A stretch of DNA of 30,308 nucleotides from Terana coerulea (GCA_024811115.1 JAKOGH010000586.1:1-30308); one strand, 5' to 3'. Shown: positions 19,162 to 30,308, counted from the first letter of the stretch. The notes: generated by a model not told the origin, from the letters alone. Translations and numbers: made by a program.

Positions 19162-19926
19162 CAAAATTATTAGTAATTAACAGAGGAGGTTTTTCAAATG
19201 CTCTTAATCAACTACTGAATGGTTTGAAGCTTAAAATACCAAGAAAAGCTAGTGCAAAAGCTATACTTGCAATAATGCACTTATTAATGAGCCAGCACAC
19301 ATCATTCTGCCAATGTTTCTTATGTTTGACATAGAAAAAGTCAATATTAATTAATAACAAGGCACTACAGTTGATAATACAAAGTATAAACTCTGTGAAT
19401 TGATATATTGTGCAAGGTCTCACTTTACAGCAAAGCAACAACTCCAAATGGTGTTATTTGGAGTAATAATGAATCAGCACACGGGTAAGGCTATATTTAC
19501 AAATGTAAGCTAAGAAATGTAAGTCTAAAGAATTTTATAACTATGCTCAATAAAAGAACTTTATTAGCAGCACTTTATATAATGGTAAAGTATACAAATT
19601 ATGAAATTAAAGCTAAAATAGATAAAGAGGAAGGGCTACTTGCGCAAATTATGGTCAGATATATAGAAAGTATAATCTAAATTAATAGTAAGGCAAAAGA
19701 AGGAATACTAAATAAATGAAGAAATTGTACTTGCTATGACCTAGCAATGGCCAATTTAACCCAGGTCCTTGCTTTTTGGCTTATTCAAAGTATCAGTATG
19801 ATATAGAAACCTGTTAGCATCCTGTATTTATAATAGCTTTCTAATTTGCTCACTAGATAATTGATTGTATTTATCAGCAATATATGAAAGATTTTTTAAT
19901 TCAGACTAAATAGTACCTCAGTGTTA

Positions 19927-19955
19927 TTGCAAAAATTGTCCGGATAGTTTTGCAA
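19927..19955. repeat. Short inverted repeat TTGCAAAA / TTTTGCAA
   Basis: The two 8-bp arms flank ATTGTCCGGATAG. The stretch ATTGTCCGGATAGTTTTGCA resembles terminal repeats of Fot1/pogo-type fungal transposons from memory, but no matching opposite end was found. Confidence 0.4.
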
Positions 19956-20351
19956 ATCATCGGTCAAGTCAAGTGATTAGGCATATCTGTGGCATGCAAT
20001 TTTTTTTAGCCACTGCAAAGTTATCACTAGGATTACTGCATTTATATTTGTTATAGATGAATTTCATTACAGCGCTTTGCATAAAGCATGACAGTACACG
20101 AGAAGGAGAGAAAGAGAAGAGACACGATCGGACAGCTATGATAGGGCTCTTAGCGCCTTCTTAGCGCCTGTCTCCCTGAGCCAGAGAATACAGATAGGTC
20201 ACGTTTGACTATATCTAGCTAGGTTGCAGTGCTTCAGATACCTCAGGATACAATATAAAACGAACATTATGCTTTTATCTGTCATCAGTACATTTTATAA
20301 TGCATAGATATCAAGCATATATACCAAAATCACCTTATTTGGGCATAATTT

Positions 20352-20384
20352 GCCCTCATCAACTGAGATGTTGATCTCCAGGGC
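20352..20384. repeat. Imperfect hairpin
   Basis: GCCCT-c-ATCAAC, loop TGAGAT, GTTGAT-ctcc-AGGGC. No CTRR sequence follows, so it is not an obvious Helitron end. Confidence 0.5.
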
Positions 20385-23000
20385 TCACAAAAATTCTGAA
20401 ATTATTTGATGCTGTATATTGTCCTCTAATACACGTCTATATAAGCTCAAAGTACGTACATTGTCTGCGGTAAGTGCTCGGCTTGAAGGGGAGCTTTTTG
20501 TGCAAGCGCCCGCTGTAATTTGGATGACCCAATCTTTGATAAGCCAATCGGGAGCAAACGTCGGCACGCTTCCCAGCCTGTCACCCTGCTAGCATGCTCT
20601 CTTCTCTTTTCGGTTACTGCCATCCTATACGCGAAAGTGCTCTTAGCTGTAATTATCTTTCAGCAAACTTATGATTAAGGTAAGTCTTATTTTATTGGTT
20701 ATACTTTTATATATATTTTTAGCCTATGAATATAGCCTATAAAACTACTATAACATATCAGTTTATTGCCTGTTTTTTAATACCACCTTTTCTATAAAAG
20801 GCTTTTCATATAAGCCATTTTTGGCATCTAACTTTCAAAATTTGTAAACTTTATTGATATACTTTCTTTAGTAAAATTGTTAGAACTAATAACTTATATA
20901 ATAGTTTAGATGTTTGAGAAAATATATATAAGCTATTATTTCACTAATTTCGCTTTTATAATTAATACATTTACTACTTTAGATAGTGTTTTTCTTGCCT
21001 TTTTTTTTTGCTAAAATTCATTATATGCTAGCATTTTAGAATTACATCCAAACACTGTTTTTTCTGCTTCATTCATAATATGTATTTTGAACAGTATTTT
21101 GAAAATATAATCAGTAACATAAGCTCTAACCAACCTGGTAGCTGTGCCTGATAATAAGCTAGTAACATCTAAATTAGAGTTAAGAACAGCTGTTATAATT
21201 GGAGGAAATGTATTTATTCATGCTTTATCATTTTTATAGACATTGCACCAGTTTTAGAACTTACTACTGTTTTCTTGTGGGTTTTTCTAGAAAGTTTAGC
21301 TTTGCATATTTTGTACTTATTATTCTTATAGCCTTTCATACAAGTATGCTTATGTGACAAATATACACCAGAGCTCAAAAATGATGTAAATACAGTTAGC
21401 AACCTTAAACAAATTAGTTCATTTTTTTTCACTTCAAATACTTTCAGTATAAATGTTTTATAGTTAGAAAGCTCTACAACAAGGCTTTTAAAATGTAGTT
21501 CTATTACTTTATAATGAAAGTCTGAATGGATAAGTGTGCACTATATGTTAAATTTGTATTTTAAATTAATCAATCATAGCTTGGCATTGCAATATACTAT
21601 ATATGTATTAAATAGCCTAAAATAGACCTGCACATGTTTAATCTTGTGGTCATAGTAGGCAAGCTCACCATTCATGCTTATGACTCTACTATACTGCAAA
21701 TAATGCACCATATTGCAAATAATATAGGTTATCATTTTACAAAAAATAAATACATGATGCTTTTGCATTAAGCAGTTATATATAGCTATTCTTTTAATAA
21801 TTATGCTTATTGATATATAGATTATATATAAAGCTTAATTTGCACATACACATTATACACATACATAATGAAGCTTAAGAATAATGCAAGTATAGTTAGC
21901 AAGCTTGGAAAGATTGGCTTTTATGTTTTTGATTAGAGAAGCTTTCTATCTAAATGTATGATAATTGGAAAGCTTTGTACTGGCGCCTTTTTGAACGCGA
22001 CAATATTCTTATATATAATCAGTATGTTTGAGTAATAATAAAAATGCAATGTATGCCAAACTTGCACTTTGAATAAATCAGCTATATTTTAGCAGAGAAC
22101 TATGCTGCAGACTTGTTTCATATGTCAAAATACACCTTAGCCTGTCTTCTTTTAAGGCCATACTATGTGATTTCACATTCCACTGAGTTGACTTCATTAT
22201 AGCAAATTTATGTATAAGTGTGCAATATGCACATGCAAACTAAACTTTGGAAATATGCTTCATACACTATTATGCATGAGCGTGCAAAAGGATAGCTATA
22301 TATCACTACTTGATTCAAATTTGCAATGCATTTACTTATTTTTATGCAAAGTAACGAAACATATTATTTGCACTGCAGCATAACCTTTGTTATAAATAGT
22401 GAGCTAGCCTAACATGACTTTAAAAAAACATAAAAAGGTTTATTATAAGCTATAGCACAAGTTCATAGCAATTTCCAACCATCAAATAAGCCAATCTTTT
22501 CAGGTCTGCTAACTGTATTTGCATTATTCTTGAGCTTCACTGTATAAAACAAAATAAAAATAACTTTGAGATGTTTTTAAAATTTCCTAAATATTGCACA
22601 TTATGAAACTTATTTTGTAATCATGAACTATATTTACGCACTGCTTATTTAATGTAATGTGACTAAATCATTAATATCTGCACTTTTGAATAATGTTATT
22701 ATGATTATTGCTCACAGTATTGTTTTATATAGTAATATGTATACAATTTGTACACAATGCGCATATAGCTGCAATCTGCTGACACACTCAAGTTAGTGAG
22801 CAGCCAGCCAGTTTCAAAAATACCAAATGTTGAGCAGTTTGCTTGGTTTCTTAACCTGATTGAGCATGCTACTAAGCATGTGACAAAGTGTAATTCGACT
22901 TGTGCTATTTCCATATATCAAAACAATGATTTATATATCACAGGTGGGTTTTCTTTAGCGCTGTCCAATAACTGCTTTATATCTGTAATATGACCAATTG

Positions 23001-23816
23001 TTCAACAGCCTGAAACATTGTACCGAGCTAGCGTTAAAAAGACACTATGAGCCACATGACAATCAAACTCATTTAGGAAGCAGCTACAGGTGCTTAATAG
23101 CCTTTACCTGCGTGCTTTGGAGTCTGTAAGGATAACCCAGACAAACGTCTGGCACAGTACAATCGCTAGGTCGAGTCAAGCGCCTATACATCACTTCGAA
23201 GCCATCCCTCTTTGCAAGCTTTGGCTGCCACATGAGTCAAGCTCTACAATGATCTTCTCATGCCATCTTCCTTTTCACAGGTACTTCGCCAATGTATTGT
23301 TCACTGAAAACACTTCCTTGCAGTTGACACTGGGTATTTCTGACGATTTTGCTAAGAACAAATCGCTGAAAAATTGCAGTTAAGAATAATACTGTAGAAC
23401 AGATTTTCCAGTCATAAAAACTTGAACCACTTGGAATGAAAATCGCAGAAAGTGGGTAAAGTCTTGATAAATCGACCAAGTAGTCAAAGTTGTACCATGA
23501 TTGCTCACGGACAAAACTTGGATTAGATTATTATTTTTTCCACAGGATATGTATCGGTTTAGCACAAGCCTCAATCGATAGAAATACCCCGTGTGAGTGC
23601 ATGTCAGAACATCATTTAGTATCAAATTGCAATGATGACTGGAGAATAGTGGTAAAATGTGACAAATAACCTGGCCACCCTGCGAGTTGCACCCTACTAA
23701 GCGTCACCGGAGAGTGCCTTAGATAAGGTATGGTCGTCTCCGCCTACGGATCAGCCACGGCGCCCGTAGGTCGCTTGTTACGAGCGCGCTGAGTGGGTGC
23801 TGTAAAGGGATCGGAG
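23001..23816. other. Transition to balanced base composition, no identified gene
   Basis: Frames at 23090-23383 (plus) and 23380-23625 (minus) lack known motifs. GC rises visibly from about 23.0 kb, and CG dinucleotides become common after about 23.7 kb. Confidence 0.4.
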
Positions 23817-24290
23817 CTATAGAAGGTGCGATCTGACGAGAGGAGTGTCAGGGGACTTACCAGAAAGCTTGCTTTTGCTGATGGGAGTACCGAGCTGGGA
23901 GCTATTGCCGCCAAGGGACAATGGCGACAAACCCCTCCGATTCATGAAGCGAGAGTCCATTGGGAGTGGAATGGCCTGAAAGGATATTGCGGAGTGAGTG
24001 GCCAAATCTCGCCGCAGAGCGAGGTCAACGGCTACATCGCAAATCCAGGAGCGTGTGTTGCCGTGCTGGTGCGCTTCGGTGTCTTCGCAACGTTTTGGTT
24101 GATAACGCAGGTCGTTTTATCATTCTTGAAGGCAGTACGCAACGCCATTCGCCTCGTTTGTTCGTCCACGAAGCATCTCAGCCGCGCTCTTCTTTGCTCC
24201 ACGATCCGGGCGTTGACAAGCCTACAAGGGACCCTGGACGGTCTAAGAAGTCTTGAAACTTTACATCCCCAGTAAGCAGGTTTTTGTCTG
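23817..24290. other. Coding-looking segment of unknown function, open on both strands
   Basis: The plus strand has a 149-codon frame (23826-24275) with ARVHWEWNGLKGYCG and a hydrophobic stretch FATFWLITQVVLSFL. The minus strand has a frame open from about 24117 to 23817 ending in a Ser/Pro/Lys-rich tail (RRGLSPLSLGGNSSQL, then SKSKLSGKSPDTPLV). I recognise neither. The minus tail has the composition of a disordered protein terminus, but codon evidence is not decisive. Confidence 0.25.
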
Positions 24291-24804
24291 TGAGGCAGAG
24301 CTTGATGCTCTGTGACCAACAACGAGCAACCTCTCCGTAGAGCTACTTACTGCAAGAGAAGAACGCAGGTGCTTGTTTTCATCAGACTGCTGAACTGATC
24401 AAACCTTCTGGCCATGGTGCTGTGCAGCATTGCACCGTGCAAGACGTATTGTCCAGGGAAAACCTTCTGTCTGAACCTTACTGCTCTGTCACATCCATGC
24501 AGTTATGTATGCGATCGAGATAGTTGAGCTATTTTTCGTTCGCATAAGACTCGAGTTAGCCACCGTATATGTGCTAGACGTGAAGGCATGCGTGCTCACC
24601 TCGAGCACGTGCACAAGCACGTCGTTGATGCATATAAAGAAACCGCTCGTTATGTAAACAAGCGCAAAGCTATTAAGACCGAACCCAACAGTAACGGACC
24701 TCGCAACAGCAGTCAACGGTAAAAAGCTTTCCACAACGGCACGGACCCAGCTGACTTCCTGAAGCGCCGGAGGATTCTTCTCTAAAACATGGAAGAGCAA
24801 AAAT
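24291..24804. other. No recognised gene
   Basis: A hydrophobic minus frame at 24489-24800 (103 codons) has no motif. It may be the antisense shadow of an upstream region of the candidate gene at 24805. Confidence 0.3.
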
Positions 24805-25465
24805 ATGAACGATGGTGAGTTTACTAATGATCCTCTTCACAAACTAATACCCTGTAGGTACACGAGCATCAGTTAAAGTCGCAGTCGTTTACGCCGATCA
24901 CAACCTATTGAAATTTCCAAATCCCGACACGTACGTAAACATAAAGTTCATCCCTGCACGACTCACTAATTGTTCATAACGCTTTCTCAACTGCTGCTGT
25001 CTCAAAGAATATATCATGGGGTGCCCTACTCCGAAGATTGCAAACAAGCCTGTCGCCGTTAAAACTGCGTGGCAGCAACAACATACTGCGTTGGATGACT
25101 AACCCGTCCTGTCACTTTGGGTATTGCTGGCCTTTGCGGCGAGCCAGTTTGACAAGATGTCTGCAAACATTGTCCCCAAGATAAGCCTTACCTCAAGTGA
25201 AGCGACGCAACACTGTCTGCGCTTAGAGCGCGCCACCTGTACAGCTATGTTGGCTCAAGCTCTCACTGCTTGTAACTCCAACACAGGACTTTGTTTAACT
25301 AAATATCAGCAAAGTGCAGCTACTAATTTTGATGCAAATGGTATTGATACTACCAAAGACAGACACGAACTTGACCTTGACTACATTCTCTTGTTCCTTC
25401 CAATCGATCCTGACATGTTGCGTTGGAGACAGGTCTATAATGGTACATACACACACATGAAGTGA
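24805..25465 (+). pseudogene. Candidate multi-exon gene remnant, possibly C2-domain-like start
   Basis: ATG at 24805 gives MNDG, interrupted by a 43-nt GT...AG intron (GTGAGT at 24815, CTGTAG ending 24857), then TRASVKVAVVYADHNLLKFP and NPDTY. This resembles the first strands of a C2 domain (V-x-V-x-x-A-x-x-L then x-P-D-P-Y). A second donor GTACGT or GTAAAC lies near 24932-24938. A frame from 25016 then reads VAVKTAWQQQHTALDD, a TAA at 25100, PVLSLWVLLAFAASQFDKMS and on to a Leu/Asp-rich end HELDLDYILLFLPIDPDMLR at 25465. The C2 reading is tentative. The coding character of 25103-25465 is better supported than the identity. The single TAA may be a mutation or lie in an unspliced intron. Confidence 0.35.
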
Positions 25466-25753
25466 TGCAGATAACGCCGCTTTTAGCAGACACGGAGCTC
25501 ATGAAGCTACTGTGCATGCTGGTAGGATTTAAGCGTTGGCAGACAATCCTATGTCCGTATCTGGAGTGACACCCACATTGCGCCCGCTATGTGAGCTTCT
25601 TTATGGGAGTCTCATAACTCCACAAGCAACCGGCTCACGGATCCAAAGATAGACAGGTCGAATTGCGCTTTTTAATCAGTTTTAGCAAAGGCTATGGGGT
25701 ATTGAAATACAACTACCTTGTCCGATAAGTTGTGCCTGGGCCAACTGCATCCT

Positions 25754-25799
25754 TGCCACATGCCTTAATTCTCCTGGTTAGAAGACTCCAGTTGCATGG
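25754..25799 (+). repeat. 46-bp direct repeat, copy 1
   Basis: 38 of 46 positions match 26042-26087. Both copies encode similar peptides (ILLVRRLQLHG and ILLVRILQLHG) in one frame. Confidence 0.65.
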
Positions 25800-26041
25800 T
25801 GAGCGTGTATGCGCATTGAGGTGAATTCAATGAACCTGCAGACCATGGATTAGCAATGCGGAGTAATCAATGGCTCGGAGCTACAGGTAATCATTTGTAT
25901 TGCATTTTCTTAGGAGCCCACACGAGTTGAAGCCATTCAGCTCCACCTACGCACATAACGCTGGTCTAAGATCTCCTCTGTTTACTCCCACATGCGCCGC
26001 TACTTATATGCAATCCGTGTTTAGTTGGCTCCGTGCTGTGC

Positions 26042-26087
26042 TGCCATTTGCCTTCATTCTGTTGGTTAGAATTCTCCAATTGCATGG
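26042..26087 (+). repeat. 46-bp direct repeat, copy 2
   Basis: Partner of 25754-25799, 288 bp downstream. Confidence 0.65.
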
Positions 26088-26757
26088 ATGTCGACAGTAT
26101 GATGTCAAGAGTACGCCGGCTGCTTGCACTACGCACGTTCAACCACAAGCTTTACAGCAGGACCAGTTGTATACCCTCCCTTTCCTGCCATGTTCAAATC
26201 CATTTTCATTTGCTTGCGTTAGCAAGGTTTGCATTCGCTGAAAAATACAGCTACTGTGGCCCATGCATCAAACGTGCTGTGGCTAGATTGTGGTGGCTTA
26301 CCAATGTCCGCTGCAGTGGTGCGAGATGCCAATTGGGCGTGGATGATGATGAAGCCTTAAGCACCTGGGCTACGTGAGGATGGACATTGATCAGACGAGA
26401 TCAACTGCGATTAAAGTCTCATACCCTCGACTGCTTTCGTGAATGTGGACTGCTGTAAATAATAGCCAGGCTGTGGCTTCTTCAACTTTCTGTTTCCGCA
26501 GAGTTCGTTACATGCTGAATGCCAAAGGCTTGCGCTGGAAGCTGACTTGCGTCAGCAGGCGTCGAGGTGCACACAAGGATATGCCTTGAAGTGTGGGATG
26601 ACCATCATTTTCAGCGGACTAGCTGGACACGAGACCGACGAGAACCTAGACAACAGGTAGTTAGGAGAAGCCAGCTTGATTAGACAACGGAATTACGAGG
26701 ACACACAACGACGCATATGGGGACCTGCATACTTACAGCAGCTAGTCAGCCTTATAA

Positions 26758-27138
26758 TGGCGGGTCCTGGCAGTCAGTTCTGGAGGGATAAAGAAGACTA
26801 GAGACACCCGATGCAAAGTGCAAATGCACGCGAGCCTGTTGACCGTCTCTCGCGTCTGGTGTTCCGACCTGGAACCCATAGTGGATGACCTAGAATCCGG
26901 TGATAAACAGCCGTCGCTTGAGAAGAACACGCCCAATGTGAATAGTGCATATGAATGAGAAGCTGAGAATGCCGCAGAATACTTAAAGCACGAGGACGAC
27001 AATAGTGATTCAGACAGACAAAAAGCCACCAGTTCGGTCCCTGAGATTAGCTGCGAGACATACGGAGATCAGGAGGAAACGAAGGCGCACCATGGAGAAC
27101 GTGAAACCAGGCGTAGAGGTTGTGGTAAACAACGCTGA
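26758..27138 (+). pseudogene. Hydrophilic acidic coding-looking frame with one stop
   Basis: The frame is open for 126 codons except one TGA at 26956-26958. Composition is strongly Glu/Asp/Lys/Ser-rich (EAENAAEYLKHEDDNSDSD after the stop, then EETKAHHGERETRRR), which is unlike random translation and like a disordered nuclear or transposon protein. No family is recognised and no start codon is evident. Could be an exon with the TGA as a decay mutation. Confidence 0.28.
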
Positions 27139-28672
27139 ACTTGCATGCCGAACAGCGTGGCATACTTGAAATAGACGGTCATCCTCTCAGTTTTGGTGAG
27201 AAAGAAGTGACTGCGTGTTCAGGCGGCGATGGTGGCAGCAGCCTTCCCGACGGTGATGGTTGGCAGCGGTAAAGCGACCATGGTGACCGCAGCGAAAGCA
27301 ATAGCTGCGTGTCATGGCTGAGTGGCATGCGCAAGCCCTCCTCAGGGTAGTGTGAAATCCCAGACAAAATGTGACCTAGTTGCACGGCATCCCACTGCAT
27401 GATGCTGATAATGTGGTGGGTAATGGTGAACTTAGTTTTTATCAGATAATGTTGTACTCGTTGTTGTACTCGTTTGCAACTTGCTTGAATGTTGTGTCCA
27501 TTGTAGGCATCGCTATATGCCTGTTCTTACAAGATGTGTATCTCGTATGATATGCGGGCAAATATGCCAGTGTCTATTCGGTATACATTGACTGACAATT
27601 GACATTGCGGCTCATTTCCTTTGAAGAATGTTACAGAAGGCAGCGTAATGGTGAGGTCTGATACATCTATGTATTCAGCCAGTCCATTCCAATTTATGTC
27701 ATAATCAGCGTCATAGAAACAGTCAGCTTTAGTGCACTGACTAAATCTAGCTCGGACGCTCGGAGTCCAAGATGCTAACCAATTGGTAATTTTGTCGATG
27801 ACCTTGCTGATACCATCACATGTCCATGAGTTGGGAAGTTAAAATGTTACGGACAAACCGCCCATTTCGGATCGAGCCACGAGACTAATTACCTAGTATA
27901 CACAGCGCTACATCGAAGAACATAAGTTCAAGCACATTTTAAATGACTCAGTCAAGCATGCCGAAGCTCCAGCCTCTACTTCGCTTTGCATAAGAAAGGG
28001 GACTCACTGTGTGGTAGCGAGTCATTTGCTCCAGCCATGTACAAGTCGCTGTAGTAGCCATTCAAACTGTACAGAGTTTGGTCCGCCAAGTGAAAGCTGT
28101 CTGACTAGGGGCATAGTTCGCCGCAAAGAAAACGTATGTAGAGAATCATACAATAGTAGGAAATGGCCAGATCCCAGTGTATGGACGCAACAGAGTGAGG
28201 GACGGATTGACGACCATTTTTTCGATGTCCAACTTGTGATCCTCACAGCGCTATAAATGTTTTGCAATCTTTTCTGGCCCTGCTCAGATGACTCCAGCAA
28301 AGGGGGAGAACCAATCAACTCCATCTAGATGCAGTTTGGTGATACTTTGCTGCCATCACAACTTTACCCATCCAACAGAAAGTCAGCATTGAATGCACTT
28401 GGATAATGGAAGACATGATGAGACTCTTGAAGTGCGACATTGCATGCCCTTTTGTTGAATCCTGCCCGCAACTACGAGCTCAAATTCGGCACGCGAACAG
28501 GTTGGCAAATGCCTTGATGATTAAGATAAAATGAATGTAGGCAGCGGAGATCTCACAATGTTTAGAGGAAGTGAGTGAATCCAATGACTGCACCTTATGG
28601 ATCATTGATGTCACCGACTTGGTGTATGATAGGCGTGCATAAGCGTCAGATGAACTGACAGGAGTGTTTCTC
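27139..28672. other. No identified gene
   Basis: Frames at 28011-28256 (plus) and 28022-28324 (minus) overlap each other and show no motif. A short tandem GTTGTACTCGTTGTTGTACTCGTT is at about 27450-27473. Confidence 0.35.
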
Positions 28673-28775
28673 ATGTTGTTAAATTCCACGCCTTCTATCT
28701 CTCAGTTTTGTGCCCGACCACGCCGCAACTCCGAGGTGGTTGACGATGCAAAAGGTCGATGTCACAATACAATAG
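28673..28775 (+). other. Possible exon, paralogous end to 29457 region
   Basis: ATG at 28673 opens a frame ending in RPRRNSEVVDDAKGRCHNT, directly followed by a donor-like AG|GTGCGT at 28776. The peptide PRxxSxxVDxAKG is shared with the segment ending at 29488. No family assignment. Confidence 0.25.
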
Positions 28776-28795
28776 GTGCGTTTTATCGAAAGACC
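28739..28795 (+). repeat. Direct repeat with splice-donor motif, copy 1
   Basis: GTTGACGATGCAAAAGGTC, then AATAGGTGCGTTTTATCG. Matches 29457-29508 with a few differences and a short gap. Confidence 0.6.
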
Positions 28796-28877
28796 ATGAG
28801 CAGAATGAGCTAGGTGGTGGTGGGCTTATCTGAAGGCATATATAAATGGAACCACCTACCTACCGATGAGATGTCCT

Positions 28878-29024
28878 ATGATTGCTATTGTCTTCGCTTT
28901 GGCATTCGCTTTGCCTTCCCATTTGCGTTCACCACTCGTAGCTAGTCCACGAGGATGCTTCAGTTTAAGACGGGGGCCAGATGCGACCCTTGGAAATACG
29001 CCCGCAAGCTGGCTTGGTATTTAA
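28878..29024 (+). CDS. Possible small secreted peptide (48 residues), weak
   Basis: ATG at 28878 begins MIAIVFALAFALPSHLRS, a short hydrophobic stretch like a signal peptide, ending at TAA 29022-29024. A TATATAAA box lies about 35-40 bp upstream (about 28838). The mature part has a single Cys and no family match. An alternative in-frame sequence in another phase (MRPLEIRPQAGLVFNEPRGR, from 28981) overlaps, so this call is tentative. Confidence 0.18.
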   Translation: MIAIVFALAFALPSHLRSPLVASPRGCFSLRRGPDATLGNTPASWLGI

Positions 29025-29456
29025 CGAGCCCCGTGGGCGCAACAAAATGGACGATGTACAAGAGCAGACGCTCATCGTAGCTCTTAAGTGCGCTCCATGT
29101 GCTTCTTTGCTGTCGACCACTCAATAACTGATGCGTACTTATGCAGGTCCTTCTCGTTGCAAAGCGGAAGTTGCTGTCAACTGTAATGGCTGGTCTTTCC
29201 CTATTTGTGGACGTCTTCCAGGCTTGCCTCGCGTATCATAGCGCACAGCAGCTCGGCCAAGGCCTTGCTGCCAAATCGTTTGTCTTGTACTCGTTTATCA
29301 TTCGGCTGAGTGTCACCCTCAACGCCTGTCACAGAACCTTCGCTTCAAGATCGTGCTGCCAATTTACTCGTCTTGCAGCAATAATTTAAGTCCCACGCTT
29401 TGTACGCCCGTAACGTCGACTTCTCTCCAAAGCCTCGCTGGCCCCATTCCAAGATA

Positions 29457-29508
29457 GTTGACAATGCAAAAGGTCAAACCCGAGATAGGTGTGTTCTGTC
29501 GATAGACC
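29457..29508 (+). repeat. Direct repeat with splice-donor motif, copy 2
   Basis: GTTGACAATGCAAAAGGTC, then GATAGGTGTGTTCTGTCG. In one frame gives PRWPHSKIVDNAKGQTRD before an AG|GTGTGT donor at 29489. Confidence 0.6.
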
Positions 29509-30308
29509 TGGCACCTTGTGTCATACCGGAAGTTGGCGCAAGCGGAAGTATGTCGAAGGGTGGGTGGGTCATGTAAAGGAGTTCTGCGAAAGGTTTGATC
29601 AGCTCAGCCATTCTCGGAGAAGAGCACCTGCTTGCTTGCCCACAATTGAAACATTGCTACGCATATGTTATTAATCTTGAACCGCTGGCTTTCTACTGTG
29701 CTCAGGAAATTGACACGGCGATGTGTTCCTTCGGAAAACCATAAGCTTACAGACTTAGGGCTATAGGGTACCCTCTCTGACGGATTAAGGAAAAGGGTGG
29801 AGCCAGTATATCAGTGTATACACAGCACATGTGAGTGCAACTACCGCCTGTGCAGTGAACTCCTTGAGATTCCTGACCTTTTTCAAATTATTTCGGATTA
29901 CCTTCGTGTTTTTATCACGGAGGTCGAAATACTCGCTTCATGACTGCGGTGTGGCCCAGCATTACAGAAGCAGATGAGCTCATTGGCGGTCCACCGCAAC
30001 TAGGAACACTACACACTACTTAACTTGACACCGTTGGATCTGAGAACATCCATACCTGCGATGTGCTCTGAATTGACGTGCAGCATGTGAGCGGACCTTG
30101 TCAGCTATCATATCATATCAGGGAATCATATACGCAATTTTCTGCACTAAAATCAGCGTTGTTTTGAAGCAAACGTGTGCACACAGCAAAGATGTAACGC
30201 ATCCCGCTCACACGAGCCCACTATACCTCTACAGCCTTCCACATTAAATTGTCCGGAGTGGCGAAAAGTTAGTTACAACAGTTACACTCTAGGTATGAGT
30301 TTACCAAT
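29509..30308. other. No recognised gene
   Basis: Short frames only, no motif. Contains a small tandem ATCATATCATATCA near 30108-30121. Confidence 0.4.

Larger units (their letters stand above)
18546..23000. other. AT-rich domain without recognisable genes
   Basis: By eye this is the most AT-rich part of the window, with many TATA, TTTT and AAAT runs and only short, hydrophobic, low-complexity frames. A less AT-rich patch lies at about 20080-20650 and carries two TTAGCGCC copies near 20150-20170. A 60-codon minus frame at 20385-20567 shows no motif. Small palindromes are listed separately. Likely old, mutated transposon sequence or an AT isochore. Confidence 0.6.
25466..26757. other. Unassigned region with a local duplication
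   Basis: Contains a duplicated 46-bp segment (25754-25799 and 26042-26087). Frames at 25900-26241 and 26033-26377 (plus) overlap and have no known motif. A frame at about 26531-26812 reads RRIWGPAYLQQLVSLIMAGP and looks coding, but is interrupted by a TAG. Confidence 0.3.

Noticed and set aside
18806..19447. Minus frames of 105 and 79 codons rich in Tyr, Leu and Ile
   Set aside because: AT-rich composition artefacts without motif.
20352..20384. Helitron 3' terminal hairpin
   Set aside because: No CTRR end follows within the expected distance.
24032..24322. Arg-rich 96-codon minus frame
   Set aside because: Overlaps longer frames on both strands, no recognised motif, likely shadow.

Overview
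The window reads as a transposon graveyard from a filamentous fungus, most likely a basidiomycete (Agaricomycetes). The main reasons are the type of Ty3/gypsy gag, the PIF1-type Helitron helicase, a two-gene PIF/Harbinger element with a Myb/SANT-like partner, a CmcJ/AsaB-type oxygenase fragment, and short GT...AG introns of about 40-80 nt. Assignment to class is inference from remembered family character, not a search. I see no intact conserved long gene, rRNA gene, functional tRNA, CRISPR array or prokaryotic operon.

Layout. 1-4.43 kb: a decayed Ty1/copia polyprotein on the minus strand (gag, protease, integrase, start of reverse transcriptase, cut by the window edge), with a TATA-containing leader or LTR to about 4.9 kb. 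4.9-5.35 kb: a 33-bp direct repeat flanking an AGTCC-rich inverted-repeat tract. 5.9-6.5 kb: an AsaB/CmcJ-like gene fragment (minus strand) with one intron and a lost metal-ligand Asp. 7.87-10.49 kb: two inverted copies of one LTR family (A) around a broken Ty3/gypsy gag, with a second LTR (family B) wedged against the gag.

10.5-18.15 kb: an old, diverged tandem array (unit about 150-160 bp) broken by a Helitron-like PIF1 helicase pseudogene (11.9-13.56 kb), a 2,716-bp PIF/Harbinger element with TIRs and a TTA target duplication (14,528-17,243), and a solo family-B LTR with an ATAGT target duplication (17,468-18,031). Two tRNA-like A-box/B-box sequences (11.71 and 18.48 kb) with identical box spacing look like copies of one SINE family.

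18.15-23.0 kb is very AT-rich with no recognisable gene, but holds a perfect 22-bp palindrome and hairpins. From about 23.0 kb to the end the base composition becomes balanced and several short coding-looking frames with plausible splice sites appear, some duplicated locally. I could not name any of them with confidence. The elements act as a nested record of insertions rather than a working pathway: array first, then Helitron fragment, Harbinger element and LTR inserted into it, followed by decay in which Asp-to-Asn changes and new stops recur.
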